NCBI RefSeq assembly: GCF_934295145.1
Contig: NZ_CAKRAS010000028.1
Coordinates: 1-40,134 of the forward strand
Origin: an uncultured Eubacterium sp.
GTDB taxonomy: Bacteria > Bacillota > Clostridia > Lachnospirales > Lachnospiraceae
Reading direction: 5' to 3'
DNA length: 40,134 bases
In this document: positions 1 through 7,090 of the stretch, piece after piece
How the letters are laid out: the number at the start of each line of letters is the position of its first letter
Numbering within the stretch: position 1 is the first letter of the stretch
Translations under genes and position numbers: made by a program
The notes under the pieces: model-generated
Seen by the model: only the letters and a program-made list of their open reading frames with translations
Databases searched by the model: none
Told to the model about the DNA's origin: nothing

Positions 1-71
1 AAAGGACAGTAAAAGCCTGTCCGTAAGATAAAAATCAACGTTTGCGAGCATTTGAAAGGAGAAAAAGAAAT

Positions 72-503
72 ATGAATAAAGTCATTTTAATGGGGAGGTT
101 GACCAGAGATCCGGACATCCGGTATACTCAGCCGAACTCTGCACAGGAGCAGACCTGCATTGCACGTTATGCACTGGCGGTAGACCGTAGATTTCGCCGT
201 GATAGTGACAGCCAGACCGCAGATTTTATCAGCTGTGTGGCATTTGGACATCAGGCAGAGTTTGCAGAAAAATATCTGCGCAAAGGAACAAAGATTGCTC
301 TCACAGGACGTATCCAGACTGGAAGTTATACCAATCGTGATGGACAGAAGGTATATACCACGGATGTCGTGGTGGAGGAGCAGGAATTTGCCGAAAGTAA
401 GGCAGCAGGACAGACCACACAGCAGAATCCGGCACCGATGGCCAGGGAGGATGGCTTCATGGAAATTCCGGACGGGCTGGAAGAGGAGCTGCCGTTTAGC
501 TGA
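72..503 (+). CDS. ssb: Single-stranded DNA-binding protein (phage SSB)
   Basis: 143-residue protein with the bacterial SSB OB-fold: the N-terminal MNKVILMGRLTRDP motif, the FISCVAFG strand and the GRIQTGSY strand. It ends in the acidic hydrophobic tip EEELPFS, close to the usual DDDIPF peptide that docks SSB partner proteins. It should coat single-stranded DNA during phage replication and recombination. The start at 72 is preferred over an upstream in-frame ATG at 42 because GAAAGGAG lies just before it and the SSB motif begins there. Its stop overlaps the next start (TGATG), which indicates translational coupling. A second SSB-like gene lies at 2891. Confidence 0.95.
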   Translation: MNKVILMGRLTRDPDIRYTQPNSAQEQTCIARYALAVDRRFRRDSDSQTADFISCVAFGHQAEFAEKYLRKGTKIALTGRIQTGSYTNRDGQKVYTTDVVVEEQEFAESKAAGQTTQQNPAPMAREDGFMEIPDGLEEELPFS

Positions 504-919
504 TGAGTAAGAGTATCATACAAACACAAAAAGAATGCTATATCTGCAGATACCTGGCTGATCAACAAGGCTATTATGGTGAGCTACCATCTGCCGGATT
601 GCATAAGCATCACATCATGTTCGGTATCGCGAACCGGAAGAAATCAGAACATTTCGGTCTCTGGGTATATTTATGCGTACCACATCATGAATATGGTCCG
701 GATGCAGTGCATGCAAACAGAAATGTACGGATCCTGTTGTGCCAGATTGGACAGCGGGCATTCGAAAGGAAATATTCGCATGAACGCTATATGCAGGAGT
801 TTGGTCGGAACTGGATGCATGAAGAGATTAGCGGAAAATGGCAGCAGGAGAAAACAAAAGAAAGCAGAAAGGGCGGCATTCGGTTTTTGGACATAGATTT
901 AGGAGAGCCACCAGTTTAA
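503..919 (+). CDS. HNH-like zinc-binding phage protein
   Basis: 138 residues. Paired metal-ligand candidates are visible: CYIC (Cys12, Cys15), HKHH (His34-His37) and CVPHHE (Cys58, His61, His62). This spacing resembles HNH/treble-clef nucleases found in the replication modules of Firmicute phages. The start codon overlaps the ssb stop, so the two are probably co-translated and may act together in recombination or DNA processing. No family could be assigned with certainty, and a nuclease role is inferred from the ligand pattern alone. Confidence 0.6.
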   Translation: MSKSIIQTQKECYICRYLADQQGYYGELPSAGLHKHHIMFGIANRKKSEHFGLWVYLCVPHHEYGPDAVHANRNVRILLCQIGQRAFERKYSHERYMQEFGRNWMHEEISGKWQQEKTKESRKGGIRFLDIDLGEPPV

Positions 920-941
920 ACAAAGGAGAGATAACTCAAAG

Positions 942-1196
942 ATGATTAGATACAACTTATCGATAAACGGCAAGGAACTGCTCAGTGGAATCGATATAAG
1001 AGAATTACAGGAACTATTGATGATGGATGCCAGTGTCATAAAGGCAGCAGCTACACAGGGACTGCCGATCCAGCCACAGCTTATGCTGGAAAGGATTGAA
1101 ATGGAAAGTGATACGGATGCATTTATCAGAAAATACGGAAGAACGATTTACGAAGAGTGGAGCGAATTAAACAGGAGGTATGCAACATGGAAATGA
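942..1196 (+). CDS. Small phage protein of unknown function
   Basis: 84 residues, mostly charged and probably helical, with no motif that I recognise. CAAAGGAGAG lies 14 bases before the ATG. Its 3' end overlaps the start of the ParB-like gene by 10 bases, and that gene's ribosome site is inside this ORF, so it belongs to the same translation unit. The overlap and the good ribosome site support a real gene. Confidence 0.65.
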   Translation: MIRYNLSINGKELLSGIDIRELQELLMMDASVIKAAATQGLPIQPQLMLERIEMESDTDAFIRKYGRTIYEEWSELNRRYATWK

Positions 1197-2602
1197 CTTT
1201 AATATCAGCGGATCAGATCTATTCACATCCGGATAATCCAAGAAAAGACCTTGGGGATATATCGGAGTTAACAGAATCAATTAAAAAGCAGGGCGTGCTG
1301 CAGAACCTTACGGTAATCCCGGGACACTGGATGGAATTTGAAGAACATAATCAGACAATCAACGAGTATCTGGAAAATCCAACAGAAGAGAACTTGCAGA
1401 AAGTAGATTCCAAATTTTCCCCGGAAGGGTACACACTGCTGATCGGTCACAGACGGTTTGCAGCGGGCAAGGCAGCAGGACTTACAGAATTTCCATGTAA
1501 GATTGCAAAAGGATTAACCCATAGAGAGCAGGTCGGGATCATGCTGGAAGAAAATATGCAGAGAAATGACCTGTCTATCATGGAACAGGCCCAGGGCTTC
1601 CAGATGATGCTTGATCTTGGCGATACAGAAGCTCAGATAGCTGAAAGAACCGGGTTTTCCAGGACAACGGTCCGGCACAGACTGCAGATTGCCAAGCTGG
1701 ATCAGAGCATTCTCAAAGAAAAGCAGGAAAGTGACAGCTTCCAGTTATCATTGAAAGATTTGTACGCTTTGGAACAGGTAGAAGATGTCCGGGAAAGAGA
1801 CAAGATTTTAAAAGAGTCCAGCAATTCAAGTCAGCTGATCTGGAAAGCCAGCGAGTCGGTTAGAATTACAAATCGAAATAAAAGCGAGAAGAAATTAATA
1901 GCAATGCTGGAAACCAGAGGAATACAGAGAGCACCAAAGAAAGCCGAAAGTGAATATTATTCCGGAAAATGGGAAAAAGTGCGGGCGTATGGTCTTGATG
2001 ATGAACTCCCGCAAAAATTAAAACTGCCACAGAATGAGGAAAATTTATATTACCTGCGGATGTATAGCAGCATATATGTCCTGAAAAAAGTACCGCAGAA
2101 GAAAGAAACCGAACAGGAGCGAAAAACGAAAGAGAGGGATCGTAATAGAAAGGAAATCAAGGGCATCAATAAGACCTTGTATAAACGTATGAAAGATTTT
2201 GTGCGGGATATTACAGATGGAAAAATTTACATGAAAGATAGTCCTGGCATTGTGGAAACAATCTGGAATCTTATGTTCGAGATAGGCGTTTGTATATATA
2301 AATCTGCTATATATAATTTCTATTGTGGAAAGTCGCAGTATGAGTGTACAGATGAAGAACAAAATATGGCAGCAGAATATTTTGATAAACTGAGTACGCA
2401 AAAACAGATGCTGATTTACCTGTGGGATGGAACAGATTCCTGCTTAGAAACTGCGGACTGGAGAGGACAGTATAACGAAGAAAAAGGCGGGAAACTTCTG
2501 CATGTGTGCCAGTTTATGGAACAGTATGGTTTTACATTGACGGAACAGGAATGGGAAGCAGTAGAAGGAAGCTTAGATTTGTATGAACCAGCAGAGGAAT
2601 AG
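1187..2602 (+). CDS. ParB/Spo0J-family protein without a ParA partner
   Basis: 471 residues. The N-terminal ParB nucleotide-binding fold is clear: HPDNPRK near residue 14, IGHRRFAAGKAAG near 86-98 (the CTPase GxRR box) and ENMQRNDLS at 122-130. A helix-turn-helix (EAQIAERTGFSRTTVRHRL) follows at about 148-166. An insertion of roughly 38 residues separates the first strand from the GHRR box, and a long charged C-terminal half of about 300 residues resembles nothing I know. Start chosen at 1187 because AGGAGG sits 9 bases upstream. Such orphan ParB-like genes are common in early regions of Firmicute phages, where they may regulate or help replication rather than partition DNA. Confidence 0.85.
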   Translation: MEMTLISADQIYSHPDNPRKDLGDISELTESIKKQGVLQNLTVIPGHWMEFEEHNQTINEYLENPTEENLQKVDSKFSPEGYTLLIGHRRFAAGKAAGLTEFPCKIAKGLTHREQVGIMLEENMQRNDLSIMEQAQGFQMMLDLGDTEAQIAERTGFSRTTVRHRLQIAKLDQSILKEKQESDSFQLSLKDLYALEQVEDVRERDKILKESSNSSQLIWKASESVRITNRNKSEKKLIAMLETRGIQRAPKKAESEYYSGKWEKVRAYGLDDELPQKLKLPQNEENLYYLRMYSSIYVLKKVPQKKETEQERKTKERDRNRKEIKGINKTLYKRMKDFVRDITDGKIYMKDSPGIVETIWNLMFEIGVCIYKSAIYNFYCGKSQYECTDEEQNMAAEYFDKLSTQKQMLIYLWDGTDSCLETADWRGQYNEEKGGKLLHVCQFMEQYGFTLTEQEWEAVEGSLDLYEPAEE

Positions 2603-2616
2603 CAAAGGAGAATGTA

Positions 2617-2877
2617 GTGCAGGAAGAATATGAAACAGAACTGAAAAAGTTCTATGAAATCTATCTTCCACTAAAGAGAAAATATAATCTTCAGCTCCAT
2701 TCACATTTTAGTATCTGGGAGGATGGCTGGATAAAGATATACAAAAAGACAGGCCGGCAGCAGAAACTGATTATAAAAGCGGAGAGCGAATCAGATGCAG
2801 CATGTTACCGGATGGCAAGAGAACAGCTGAACAGTTGGGAGACTGCTCAGTTAAAAGAAGAAAAACAGGCAGGATAA
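2617..2877 (+). CDS. Small phage protein, unknown
   Basis: 86 residues from a GTG start preceded by CAAAGGAG. The protein is basic and aromatic in the middle (HFSIWEDGWIKIYKK) and ends with a predicted helix rich in Lys and Glu. I see no known motif. The 14-base gap to the ParB-like gene and the following SSB-like gene place it in the same operon. Confidence 0.65.
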   Translation: MQEEYETELKKFYEIYLPLKRKYNLQLHSHFSIWEDGWIKIYKKTGRQQKLIIKAESESDAACYRMAREQLNSWETAQLKEEKQAG

Positions 2878-2890
2878 GGAGAAAAGAGCA

Positions 2891-3502
2891 ATGCATAAAA
2901 ACAATATGGCTAAAATAACAGGAACAGTAATCACAGAACCACAGTATGATCATGAAACTGCAGGAGCAGTATTTTACAGAACAATCTTAGCGACAAACCG
3001 CAAAAGCGGATACGCAGATGAAATCCCAGTAATTTTCCGGAAAGGAATGGTGGATGAAAACAAAATCTATTACGGAGCAAATATTTCGGTAGAAGGAAGC
3101 TTTTGCTCCGTAAACATGCCGGCTGGAGAAAAGCGAAAATTAATACTTTTTCTTTTTGCAGAACAGATCAGTGATGCTGCGCAGGAAGATGATAATTATA
3201 TTTTCTTACATGGATTTATCTGCAGACAGCCGGTTTACCGGGAAACACCGAGTGGACGCCAGATCACAGATCTTCTAGTGGCAGTGAACAGACCAGGTGG
3301 AAAAAGTGACTATATCCCTTGCATCTGCTGGGCTGGCAATGCACGGTATGCCAAAAATCTGGCAGTTGGCAGTAGGATTGAACTGACCGGAAGAATCCAG
3401 AGCCGGGAATATGTAAAAAAACTGGATGAAGAGCAGCAGGAGACCAGGGTGGCTTATGAAGTATCTGCAAGCAGAATCTACATGATAGAGGAAGGCGAGT
3501 GA
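2891..3502 (+). CDS. Second SSB-like protein with two OB-fold halves
   Basis: 203 residues. The second half (about 100-180) carries SSB-type strands: FLHGFICRQPVYR, ITDLLVAVNRPGGKSDYIPC, ICWAGNARYAKNLAVGSRIELTGRIQSREY. The first half (about 6-90: KITGTVITEPQYD, FYRTILATNRKSG, DEIPVIFRK, ANISVEGSF) looks like a diverged copy of the same fold. It is therefore probably a tandem-OB single-strand binding protein. It lacks the acidic DDIPF-like tip of the SSB encoded at 72, so it may bind DNA without recruiting the same partners. A second in-frame ATG at codon 6 is possible; the first has AAGGAGAAAAG upstream. Confidence 0.75.
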   Translation: MHKNNMAKITGTVITEPQYDHETAGAVFYRTILATNRKSGYADEIPVIFRKGMVDENKIYYGANISVEGSFCSVNMPAGEKRKLILFLFAEQISDAAQEDDNYIFLHGFICRQPVYRETPSGRQITDLLVAVNRPGGKSDYIPCICWAGNARYAKNLAVGSRIELTGRIQSREYVKKLDEEQQETRVAYEVSASRIYMIEEGE

Positions 3503-3504
3503 AA

Positions 3505-3747
3505 ATGAATGAAGCAATGCGACAGTATCAAGGATGGATAGATATCAATGACAGACTTCCAGATCCGGGAGAATACGTGCTGGTGTCATTTGAGAACTTC
3601 ACACTTCCGGATATCGGAAGATATGAAACAGACAGTGATGGATCCGGAGCATTTTATCCGGGAGATGATGATGCAAGCTATGTATCGTTTGGAATATTCG
3701 TTAATGCCTGGATGCCATTGCCGGAAGTATACAGGAGAGAGGAATAA
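3505..3747 (+). CDS. DUF551-like small phage protein
   Basis: 80 residues with the pattern GWIDINDRLPDPGEYVLV near the start and NAWMPLPE near the end. This matches the short W..RLP..G..VLV...WMPLPE layout of DUF551 proteins, which are frequent in phage early regions and have no known function. An in-frame GTG at 3499 overlaps the previous stop, but the ATG at 3505 has the better spaced AGAGGAAGG. Confidence 0.7.
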   Translation: MNEAMRQYQGWIDINDRLPDPGEYVLVSFENFTLPDIGRYETDSDGSGAFYPGDDDASYVSFGIFVNAWMPLPEVYRREE

Positions 3748-3749
3748 CT

Positions 3750-3956
3750 ATGCGAACAATAGTAGAAACATCAAAGGGATATGTGCTGGTAGATACATGT
3801 GATACAGCAGATCATGGTTTAGAAACAATGGTATTTAGCTGTACAGAAGACGGAAATGCAATAAGCTATAGTGATTTGGATGTCAGGCACTATGCAACCG
3901 TTCGAGAAGCGATAAAAGGACATTGGGACTTGGTAGAGAAGTGGAGGAGCAAATGA
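3750..3956 (+). CDS. Small phage protein, unknown
   Basis: 68 residues, with AGGAGAGAGGAA before the ATG and only two bases after the previous stop. It contains a beta-rich N-terminal half and ends in a predicted helix (REAIKGHWDLVEKWRSK). I do not recognise the family. It overlaps the next start by four bases (ATGA). Confidence 0.6.
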   Translation: MRTIVETSKGYVLVDTCDTADHGLETMVFSCTEDGNAISYSDLDVRHYATVREAIKGHWDLVEKWRSK

Positions 3957-4129
3957 TGATTTTAAAATCTGTAAAATTAGAGAACTGGGCGAAGAGCCAG
4001 AAGAGAGTAACTATTGGAAGAATCAGAAAAGAGTTTAACGTCAACGAGGAGCGTGCACAGGTATATTACGATTATCTAAAAGGTGCAGGAATTGTTGGCA
4101 GAATGGGGATGGTAAGGCATGAAGAATGA
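3953..4129 (+). CDS. FtsK-gamma-like winged-helix mini-protein
   Basis: 58 residues. Nearly the whole protein resembles the C-terminal gamma winged-helix of FtsK/SpoIIIE translocases: VTIGRIRKEFNVNEERAQVY then DYLKGAGIVG, matching the usual pattern of helix, R..F.(V/I)...RA, DYLE..GIVG. In FtsK this domain reads short oriented DNA motifs; here it stands alone without the motor. A DNA-binding or regulatory role is inferred. The ATG at 3953 has GTGGAGGAG in front, and the longer frame from 3923 lacks a ribosome site. Confidence 0.65.
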   Translation: MMILKSVKLENWAKSQKRVTIGRIRKEFNVNEERAQVYYDYLKGAGIVGRMGMVRHEE

Positions 4130-4676
4130 GCAGATGGATAGAAAGAAAATAACGAAGTTCCTTGGAAATCTGCTTGTGTCAGATAGGTTCAGAGATAGAA
4201 CCTATTGGGCGCGAGAAGTTAGTATTGATTACGGAACGAGAGATGTAAAAAGAATTGATTTCATGCAGTTTGAACCTGCGGGAGTTACTTCGATCAGTGG
4301 GATTGAAAAGGGAATATTTACTTGCTACGAGATAAAGAGCTGTCGGGATGACGTATTCAGCGGGAATGGTTTGAATTTCATCGGAGAAAAGAATTATATA
4401 GTGACTACAATGGAGTGTTGGAAAAGCATCCAAGAGGATATGAGAAACGGAAGACTTGATACGCATATTAAGGAATGTTGCCCAAATTCGTCACATCATT
4501 ACGGAATTATGGTACCAATACCACTATGGAGCAAAGAAGATGATGAATATATCAACCCTACACCATTAGATCAGGCAAAGGATTGGAAGCTTGCCGTGGT
4601 AATTCCGTGCAGAATTGGTCTGAGGAAGAGAAGTATCACAGAAATGCTTTTTTACATGCTTAGAAGTGGAAAGTAG
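4119..4676 (+). CDS. MmcB-like PD-(D/E)XK putative nuclease
   Basis: 185 residues. A restriction-nuclease-like core is visible: Asp47 in KRIDFM followed by Glu71 and Lys73 in CYEIKSCRDDVF, then FIGEKNYIV. This is the D...ExK arrangement of the PD-(D/E)XK superfamily and resembles MmcB-type proteins often carried by phages. Activity is inferred and no experiment is implied. The start overlaps the end of the preceding gene by 11 bases, with GGGATGGTAAGG as ribosome site. Confidence 0.65.
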   Translation: MKNEQMDRKKITKFLGNLLVSDRFRDRTYWAREVSIDYGTRDVKRIDFMQFEPAGVTSISGIEKGIFTCYEIKSCRDDVFSGNGLNFIGEKNYIVTTMECWKSIQEDMRNGRLDTHIKECCPNSSHHYGIMVPIPLWSKEDDEYINPTPLDQAKDWKLAVVIPCRIGLRKRSITEMLFYMLRSGK

Positions 4677-4685
4677 GTGCAAAGG

Positions 4686-4922
4686 ATGAAAAAGAGTGAC
4701 AAACAGTTGCAGCAGGAAGTAACGGAGATCCGGCGGTTTGTGGATGGAGATTCCAGAGATGTGGCAATAAAAGCCAGAGTAATGGAAGGACCAGATGAAT
4801 TTGGGGATGCGTTTATCGAATGCCCGTGCAGAGCAGTAATACATGTTAATGAGATACACCGAGACGGATGCATTTATTGTTGGAAATGCGGACAGAAATT
4901 GGATTGGAGTGATGTGAAATGA
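4686..4922 (+). CDS. Small zinc-ribbon phage protein
   Basis: 78 residues. C-terminal cysteines form CPC (46-48) and CIYCWKC (62-68), a likely zinc ribbon; the segment from 46 to 74 resembles Lar-type small phage proteins but is too short to name. Start uncertain: GTG at 4677 directly after the previous stop is the alternative. The stop overlaps the next ATG (ATGA). Confidence 0.6.
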   Translation: MKKSDKQLQQEVTEIRRFVDGDSRDVAIKARVMEGPDEFGDAFIECPCRAVIHVNEIHRDGCIYCWKCGQKLDWSDVK

Positions 4923-5083
4923 TACAGGTAAATGCGGCATGGATAGTACAAGTAATTGCTTGCCTGGTTATGTGTTTTAGCTGGGGAGCAAAGATAGATT
5001 TTGAAGAACATACGAGAAAAGTTTTTGCAGTATTAATATGGGTTTGCATTGCAGCAGTATGGATTGCATCACCGTTTAGATAG
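4919..5083 (+). CDS. Small membrane protein, unknown
   Basis: 54 residues. Two hydrophobic segments (about 7-24 and 35-50) flank a charged loop (KIDFEEHTRK), so it is probably a two-pass membrane protein with both ends on the same side. The start overlaps the previous stop in an ATGA, and the next gene's AGGAGG ribosome site begins at its stop codon. The tight packing supports translation. No function can be given. Confidence 0.6.
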   Translation: MIQVNAAWIVQVIACLVMCFSWGAKIDFEEHTRKVFAVLIWVCIAAVWIASPFR

Positions 5084-5097
5084 GAGGAACAGAAAAA

Positions 5098-5451
5098 ATG
5101 ATTTTTGAAGTAGGGAAATGCTACGAGCATACAAATGGATTAAAGCTTAGAATTCTTGCAGATGTTGTCACATGTGCGTACGGCAGAGTATTTATCGCCG
5201 AGGATAATTATGGAAGAATTACCCCTCAAGGAATTGGCGAAGAATCAAGTCTTAATTATGTTGAATGTGAGGACTTCATGAAGACCGTGGAAGAGACAGG
5301 ATCATACGAAGCAGTTGTGATGCCAGCAGCAGAAGAAAATGAGATCGATGTCTCTGAGATGAATCCGGATGCAGTAGAAGTGAAACCGGATGATGTAGAG
5401 GATGAAGAGATGGAAGCGACGGAGGATGAAGAAAAAGATGAAACTGATTAA
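5098..5451 (+). CDS. Acidic-tailed phage protein, unknown
   Basis: 117 residues with AGGAGGAACAG before the ATG. The first 65 residues look like a small beta-rich domain (FEVGKCYEH, LKLRILADV, GRVFIAED). From about 75 to the end it is a low-complexity acidic tail of Glu and Asp with few basic residues. Similar proteins occur in other Firmicute phages without a known role. The DNA of the tail contains the start of a micro-ORF in another frame. Confidence 0.6.
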   Translation: MIFEVGKCYEHTNGLKLRILADVVTCAYGRVFIAEDNYGRITPQGIGEESSLNYVECEDFMKTVEETGSYEAVVMPAAEENEIDVSEMNPDAVEVKPDDVEDEEMEATEDEEKDETD

Positions 5452-5515
5452 TAAAATTCCTGATAGACCAACTGATACATCAACTAATAGACCAACTGAG
5501 TTGAATTATCAGTGA
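5438..5515 (+). CDS. Micro-ORF, 25 residues, Pro/Thr repeat
   Basis: Encodes MKLINKIPDRPTDTSTNRPT and five more residues. It starts inside the end of the previous gene, 12 bases after a GGAGG, and its TGA overlaps the GTG of the next micro-ORF (GTGA). The DNA contains a 13-base direct repeat (ATAGACCAACTGA at 5463 and 5487), which gives the repeated RPT. Coupling on both sides argues for translation; size and low complexity argue against. Confidence 0.35.
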   Translation: MKLINKIPDRPTDTSTNRPTELNYQ

Positions 5516-5619
5516 CATTACTTGATTACCTTGCAGCAGTCGGTGGTAATCCGGAATGGAGCCTGTCATATCTGATATGGCAGCAGATACAACAAAGTGG
5601 CAGCAGGGCAACGCTGTAG
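5512..5619 (+). CDS. Micro-ORF, 35 residues
   Basis: GTG start overlapping the stop of the upstream micro-ORF; the product begins (M)TLLDYLAAVGGNPEWSLSY and continues LIWQQIQQ. The amphipathic, aromatic sequence looks like a real small protein and is better than chance for a noncoding spacer. It has no ribosome site of its own, so translation would depend on the upstream ORF. No function is known to me. Confidence 0.45.
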   Translation: MTLLDYLAAVGGNPEWSLSYLIWQQIQQSGSRATL

Positions 5620-5638
5620 GAGAGGAATAAGGGAGGCG

Positions 5639-6082
5639 ATGCCGTTGGAGAAGATGACAAAGGAAAGATTGAAAGCATACCGGAGCAATAAAGCTGAGAT
5701 ACTGGAACTGGATTATGCTCTGCAGAACCGCTGGAAGTCAGATACTATGATCGGGAATGATGTTATATTTGATTACAGCAAAGGTTATCCGATGCCACAA
5801 TGTGTGGTTGGGTTTGACAAGGAGAAATACGAACGATTGCAGGACCGTGATCTTAAGCGGAAGAAAGCTCTGGAGCAGGAGTGTAAAGAGGTGGAGCAAT
5901 TCGTAGATGCGATACCGGACAGTTTGGGGCACCGTATCTTCCGGAAGCTGTTTATCGATGGCAGAAAGCCGGTGACACAGGAGCAGGTTGCAAAGAGCGT
6001 GCATCTGGATCGTAGCAGGATTAGTAGAAAAATTGATGATATTCTGAAAAACGCACAAAAAGCACAGGATGCACAGTTATAA
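5639..6082 (+). CDS. RinA/ArpU-like late transcription activator
   Basis: 147 residues. The C-terminal part has a sigma-70 region-4-like helix-turn-helix (VTQEQVAKSVHLDRSRISRK at about 117-136) after a helix with the pattern D.LGHRIFRKLFIDG. This layout, with a coiled N-terminal half and a position just before the terminase genes, is that of RinA/ArpU/DUF1492-type activators, which switch on the late packaging and lysis operon. The start could also be TTG at 5645, which has GGGAGG at better spacing. DNA target unknown. Confidence 0.7.
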   Translation: MPLEKMTKERLKAYRSNKAEILELDYALQNRWKSDTMIGNDVIFDYSKGYPMPQCVVGFDKEKYERLQDRDLKRKKALEQECKEVEQFVDAIPDSLGHRIFRKLFIDGRKPVTQEQVAKSVHLDRSRISRKIDDILKNAQKAQDAQL

Positions 6083-6090
6083 TAATACTT

Positions 6091-6116
6091 GAGCCAAAGG
6101 CGAAAACCGGCGGCTC
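6091..6116 (+). other. Stem-loop after the late activator gene
   Basis: GAGCC (6091-6095) pairs with GGCTC (6112-6116) around a 16-base loop. It has no U-tract and lies just before the stronger terminator at 6150. It may be a weak mRNA 3' structure. Confidence 0.3.
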
Positions 6117-6149
6117 GATTTCTCCCCTATAAGGATAAACCTACTTAAA

Positions 6150-6175
6150 AGGCATTCGGAAACGGATGTCTTTTT
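6150..6175 (+). terminator. Rho-independent terminator after the late activator
   Basis: Nine-base-pair stem AGGCATTCG / CGGATGTCT with a GAAA tetraloop, followed by TTTT. The GNRA-type loop and U-tract make this a strong intrinsic terminator that ends the early/middle transcript. Confidence 0.85.
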
Positions 6176-6177
6176 CG

Positions 6178-6206
6178 TTGCATAATGTCAAACGATAGGA
6201 TATTAT
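6178..6206 (+). promoter_or_regulatory. Candidate promoter of the metallopeptidase cassette
   Basis: TTGCAT (6178-6183), a 17-base spacer and TATTAT (6201-6206), 40 bases before the next start codon. The -10 is near consensus and the -35 weak. The position directly after a terminator is what a separately transcribed accessory cassette would need. Confidence 0.5.
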
Positions 6207-6246
6207 GGGAATAGGGTTTAAAATATAGTTTGATGGGAGATATGAA

Positions 6247-6750
6247 ATGTTTGAAATTAATGGAAATTTATGTGGTGAAGATGGATTAGCTAATATTGAA
6301 CTGTTTCAGAAAGCTGTTATAGCTGTTAGAGTGTACTATTTAACGAAATTGAAGAATATATTTTCAGAAGATATAGATTTATATATAGATAATGCAACTG
6401 CTGGTTCTGGATATACACCAGTTATTACACCTGTGTTAAATAAAATACTAATAATTAAATTAGGAATCTCTGCAAACAGTTCCGAAGCACAGATTGCTTA
6501 TCAATTTGCGCATGAATACATGCACTACATATTTTTCTGTAAGTATGGATTGCAAAAGCCATCCGCAGATGAAAGAGAAGAGTCAATTTGTTCAGCTGCT
6601 TCTTTAATCATATTACATGACATGTACCCAGCTTTTTTTGATACGTTTAATAATCATGTAAAAGCTCTTTCAAATAATGCATATAGAGCTGGAGCTGCTC
6701 TTGCAGCGAAAGTAAATTATGATATAAATATTTTGGCAAGTATAATTTGA
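6247..6750 (+). CDS. HExxH zinc metallopeptidase-like accessory protein
   Basis: 167 residues. The zincin motif HEYMH is at 89-93, with an acidic helix DEREESICSAAS (108-119) that can supply the third ligand. This resembles the small metallopeptidase fold seen in ImmA/IrrE proteins, but the rest is not recognisable and no helix-turn-helix is present. The DNA is clearly more AT-rich than its neighbours. The gene has a terminator and a promoter in front, another small gene 9 bases behind it and a second terminator after that, so it looks like a moron inserted between the late activator and terminase. Substrate unknown. Confidence 0.65.
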   Translation: MFEINGNLCGEDGLANIELFQKAVIAVRVYYLTKLKNIFSEDIDLYIDNATAGSGYTPVITPVLNKILIIKLGISANSSEAQIAYQFAHEYMHYIFFCKYGLQKPSADEREESICSAASLIILHDMYPAFFDTFNNHVKALSNNAYRAGAALAAKVNYDINILASII

Positions 6751-6759
6751 GGTGATAGA

Positions 6760-7020
6760 TTGTATACAAAAACATATGAACACTTGGAAGAGTGTACGGT
6801 AAAAGCAACACCGGAACTGGCAAGAATGTGTAGATCACATAAGGGAAACAGAGATCCAGTTGGAATAAATACTTATATCGGTGAAAGTAATATAAGCCGA
6901 ATAATGAAAATACTATTAAGCAACGGAAAGAATATACTGGGAGCGCAGGAAGAGGATTTTGTTTGTATTCCGCGGTCACAGTATGAAGAGATACTGAAAA
7001 TTGTAAATGATATGAAATAA
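6760..7020 (+). CDS. Small protein paired with the HExxH gene
   Basis: 86 residues from a TTG start with GAGGTGATAGA directly upstream, 9 bases after the HExxH gene. The protein is soluble and ends in the helix RSQYEEILKIVNDMK. It contains no recognised motif. The shared AT-rich composition and the terminator that follows show that it belongs to the same cassette, possibly as partner, regulator or inhibitor of the metallopeptidase-like protein; this is inference. Confidence 0.6.
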   Translation: MYTKTYEHLEECTVKATPELARMCRSHKGNRDPVGINTYIGESNISRIMKILLSNGKNILGAQEEDFVCIPRSQYEEILKIVNDMK

Positions 7021-7033
7021 TGAAAATGACTAG

Positions 7034-7061
7034 GGCAGCAGGATTTACCTGCTGTCTTTTT
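7034..7061 (+). terminator. Rho-independent terminator closing the accessory cassette
   Basis: Nine-base-pair stem GGCAGCAGG / CCTGCTGTC with an ATTTA loop, followed by TTTTT. It separates the accessory cassette from the terminase operon, whose first ribosome site starts 15 bases later. Confidence 0.88.
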
Positions 7062-7090
7062 CTTATGCCAAAAACTAGGAGGTGAGACTG

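Noticed and set aside
1..22. Small hairpin GGACAG/CTGTCC before ssb as a terminator
   Set aside because: No U-tract follows and the upstream gene is outside the window.
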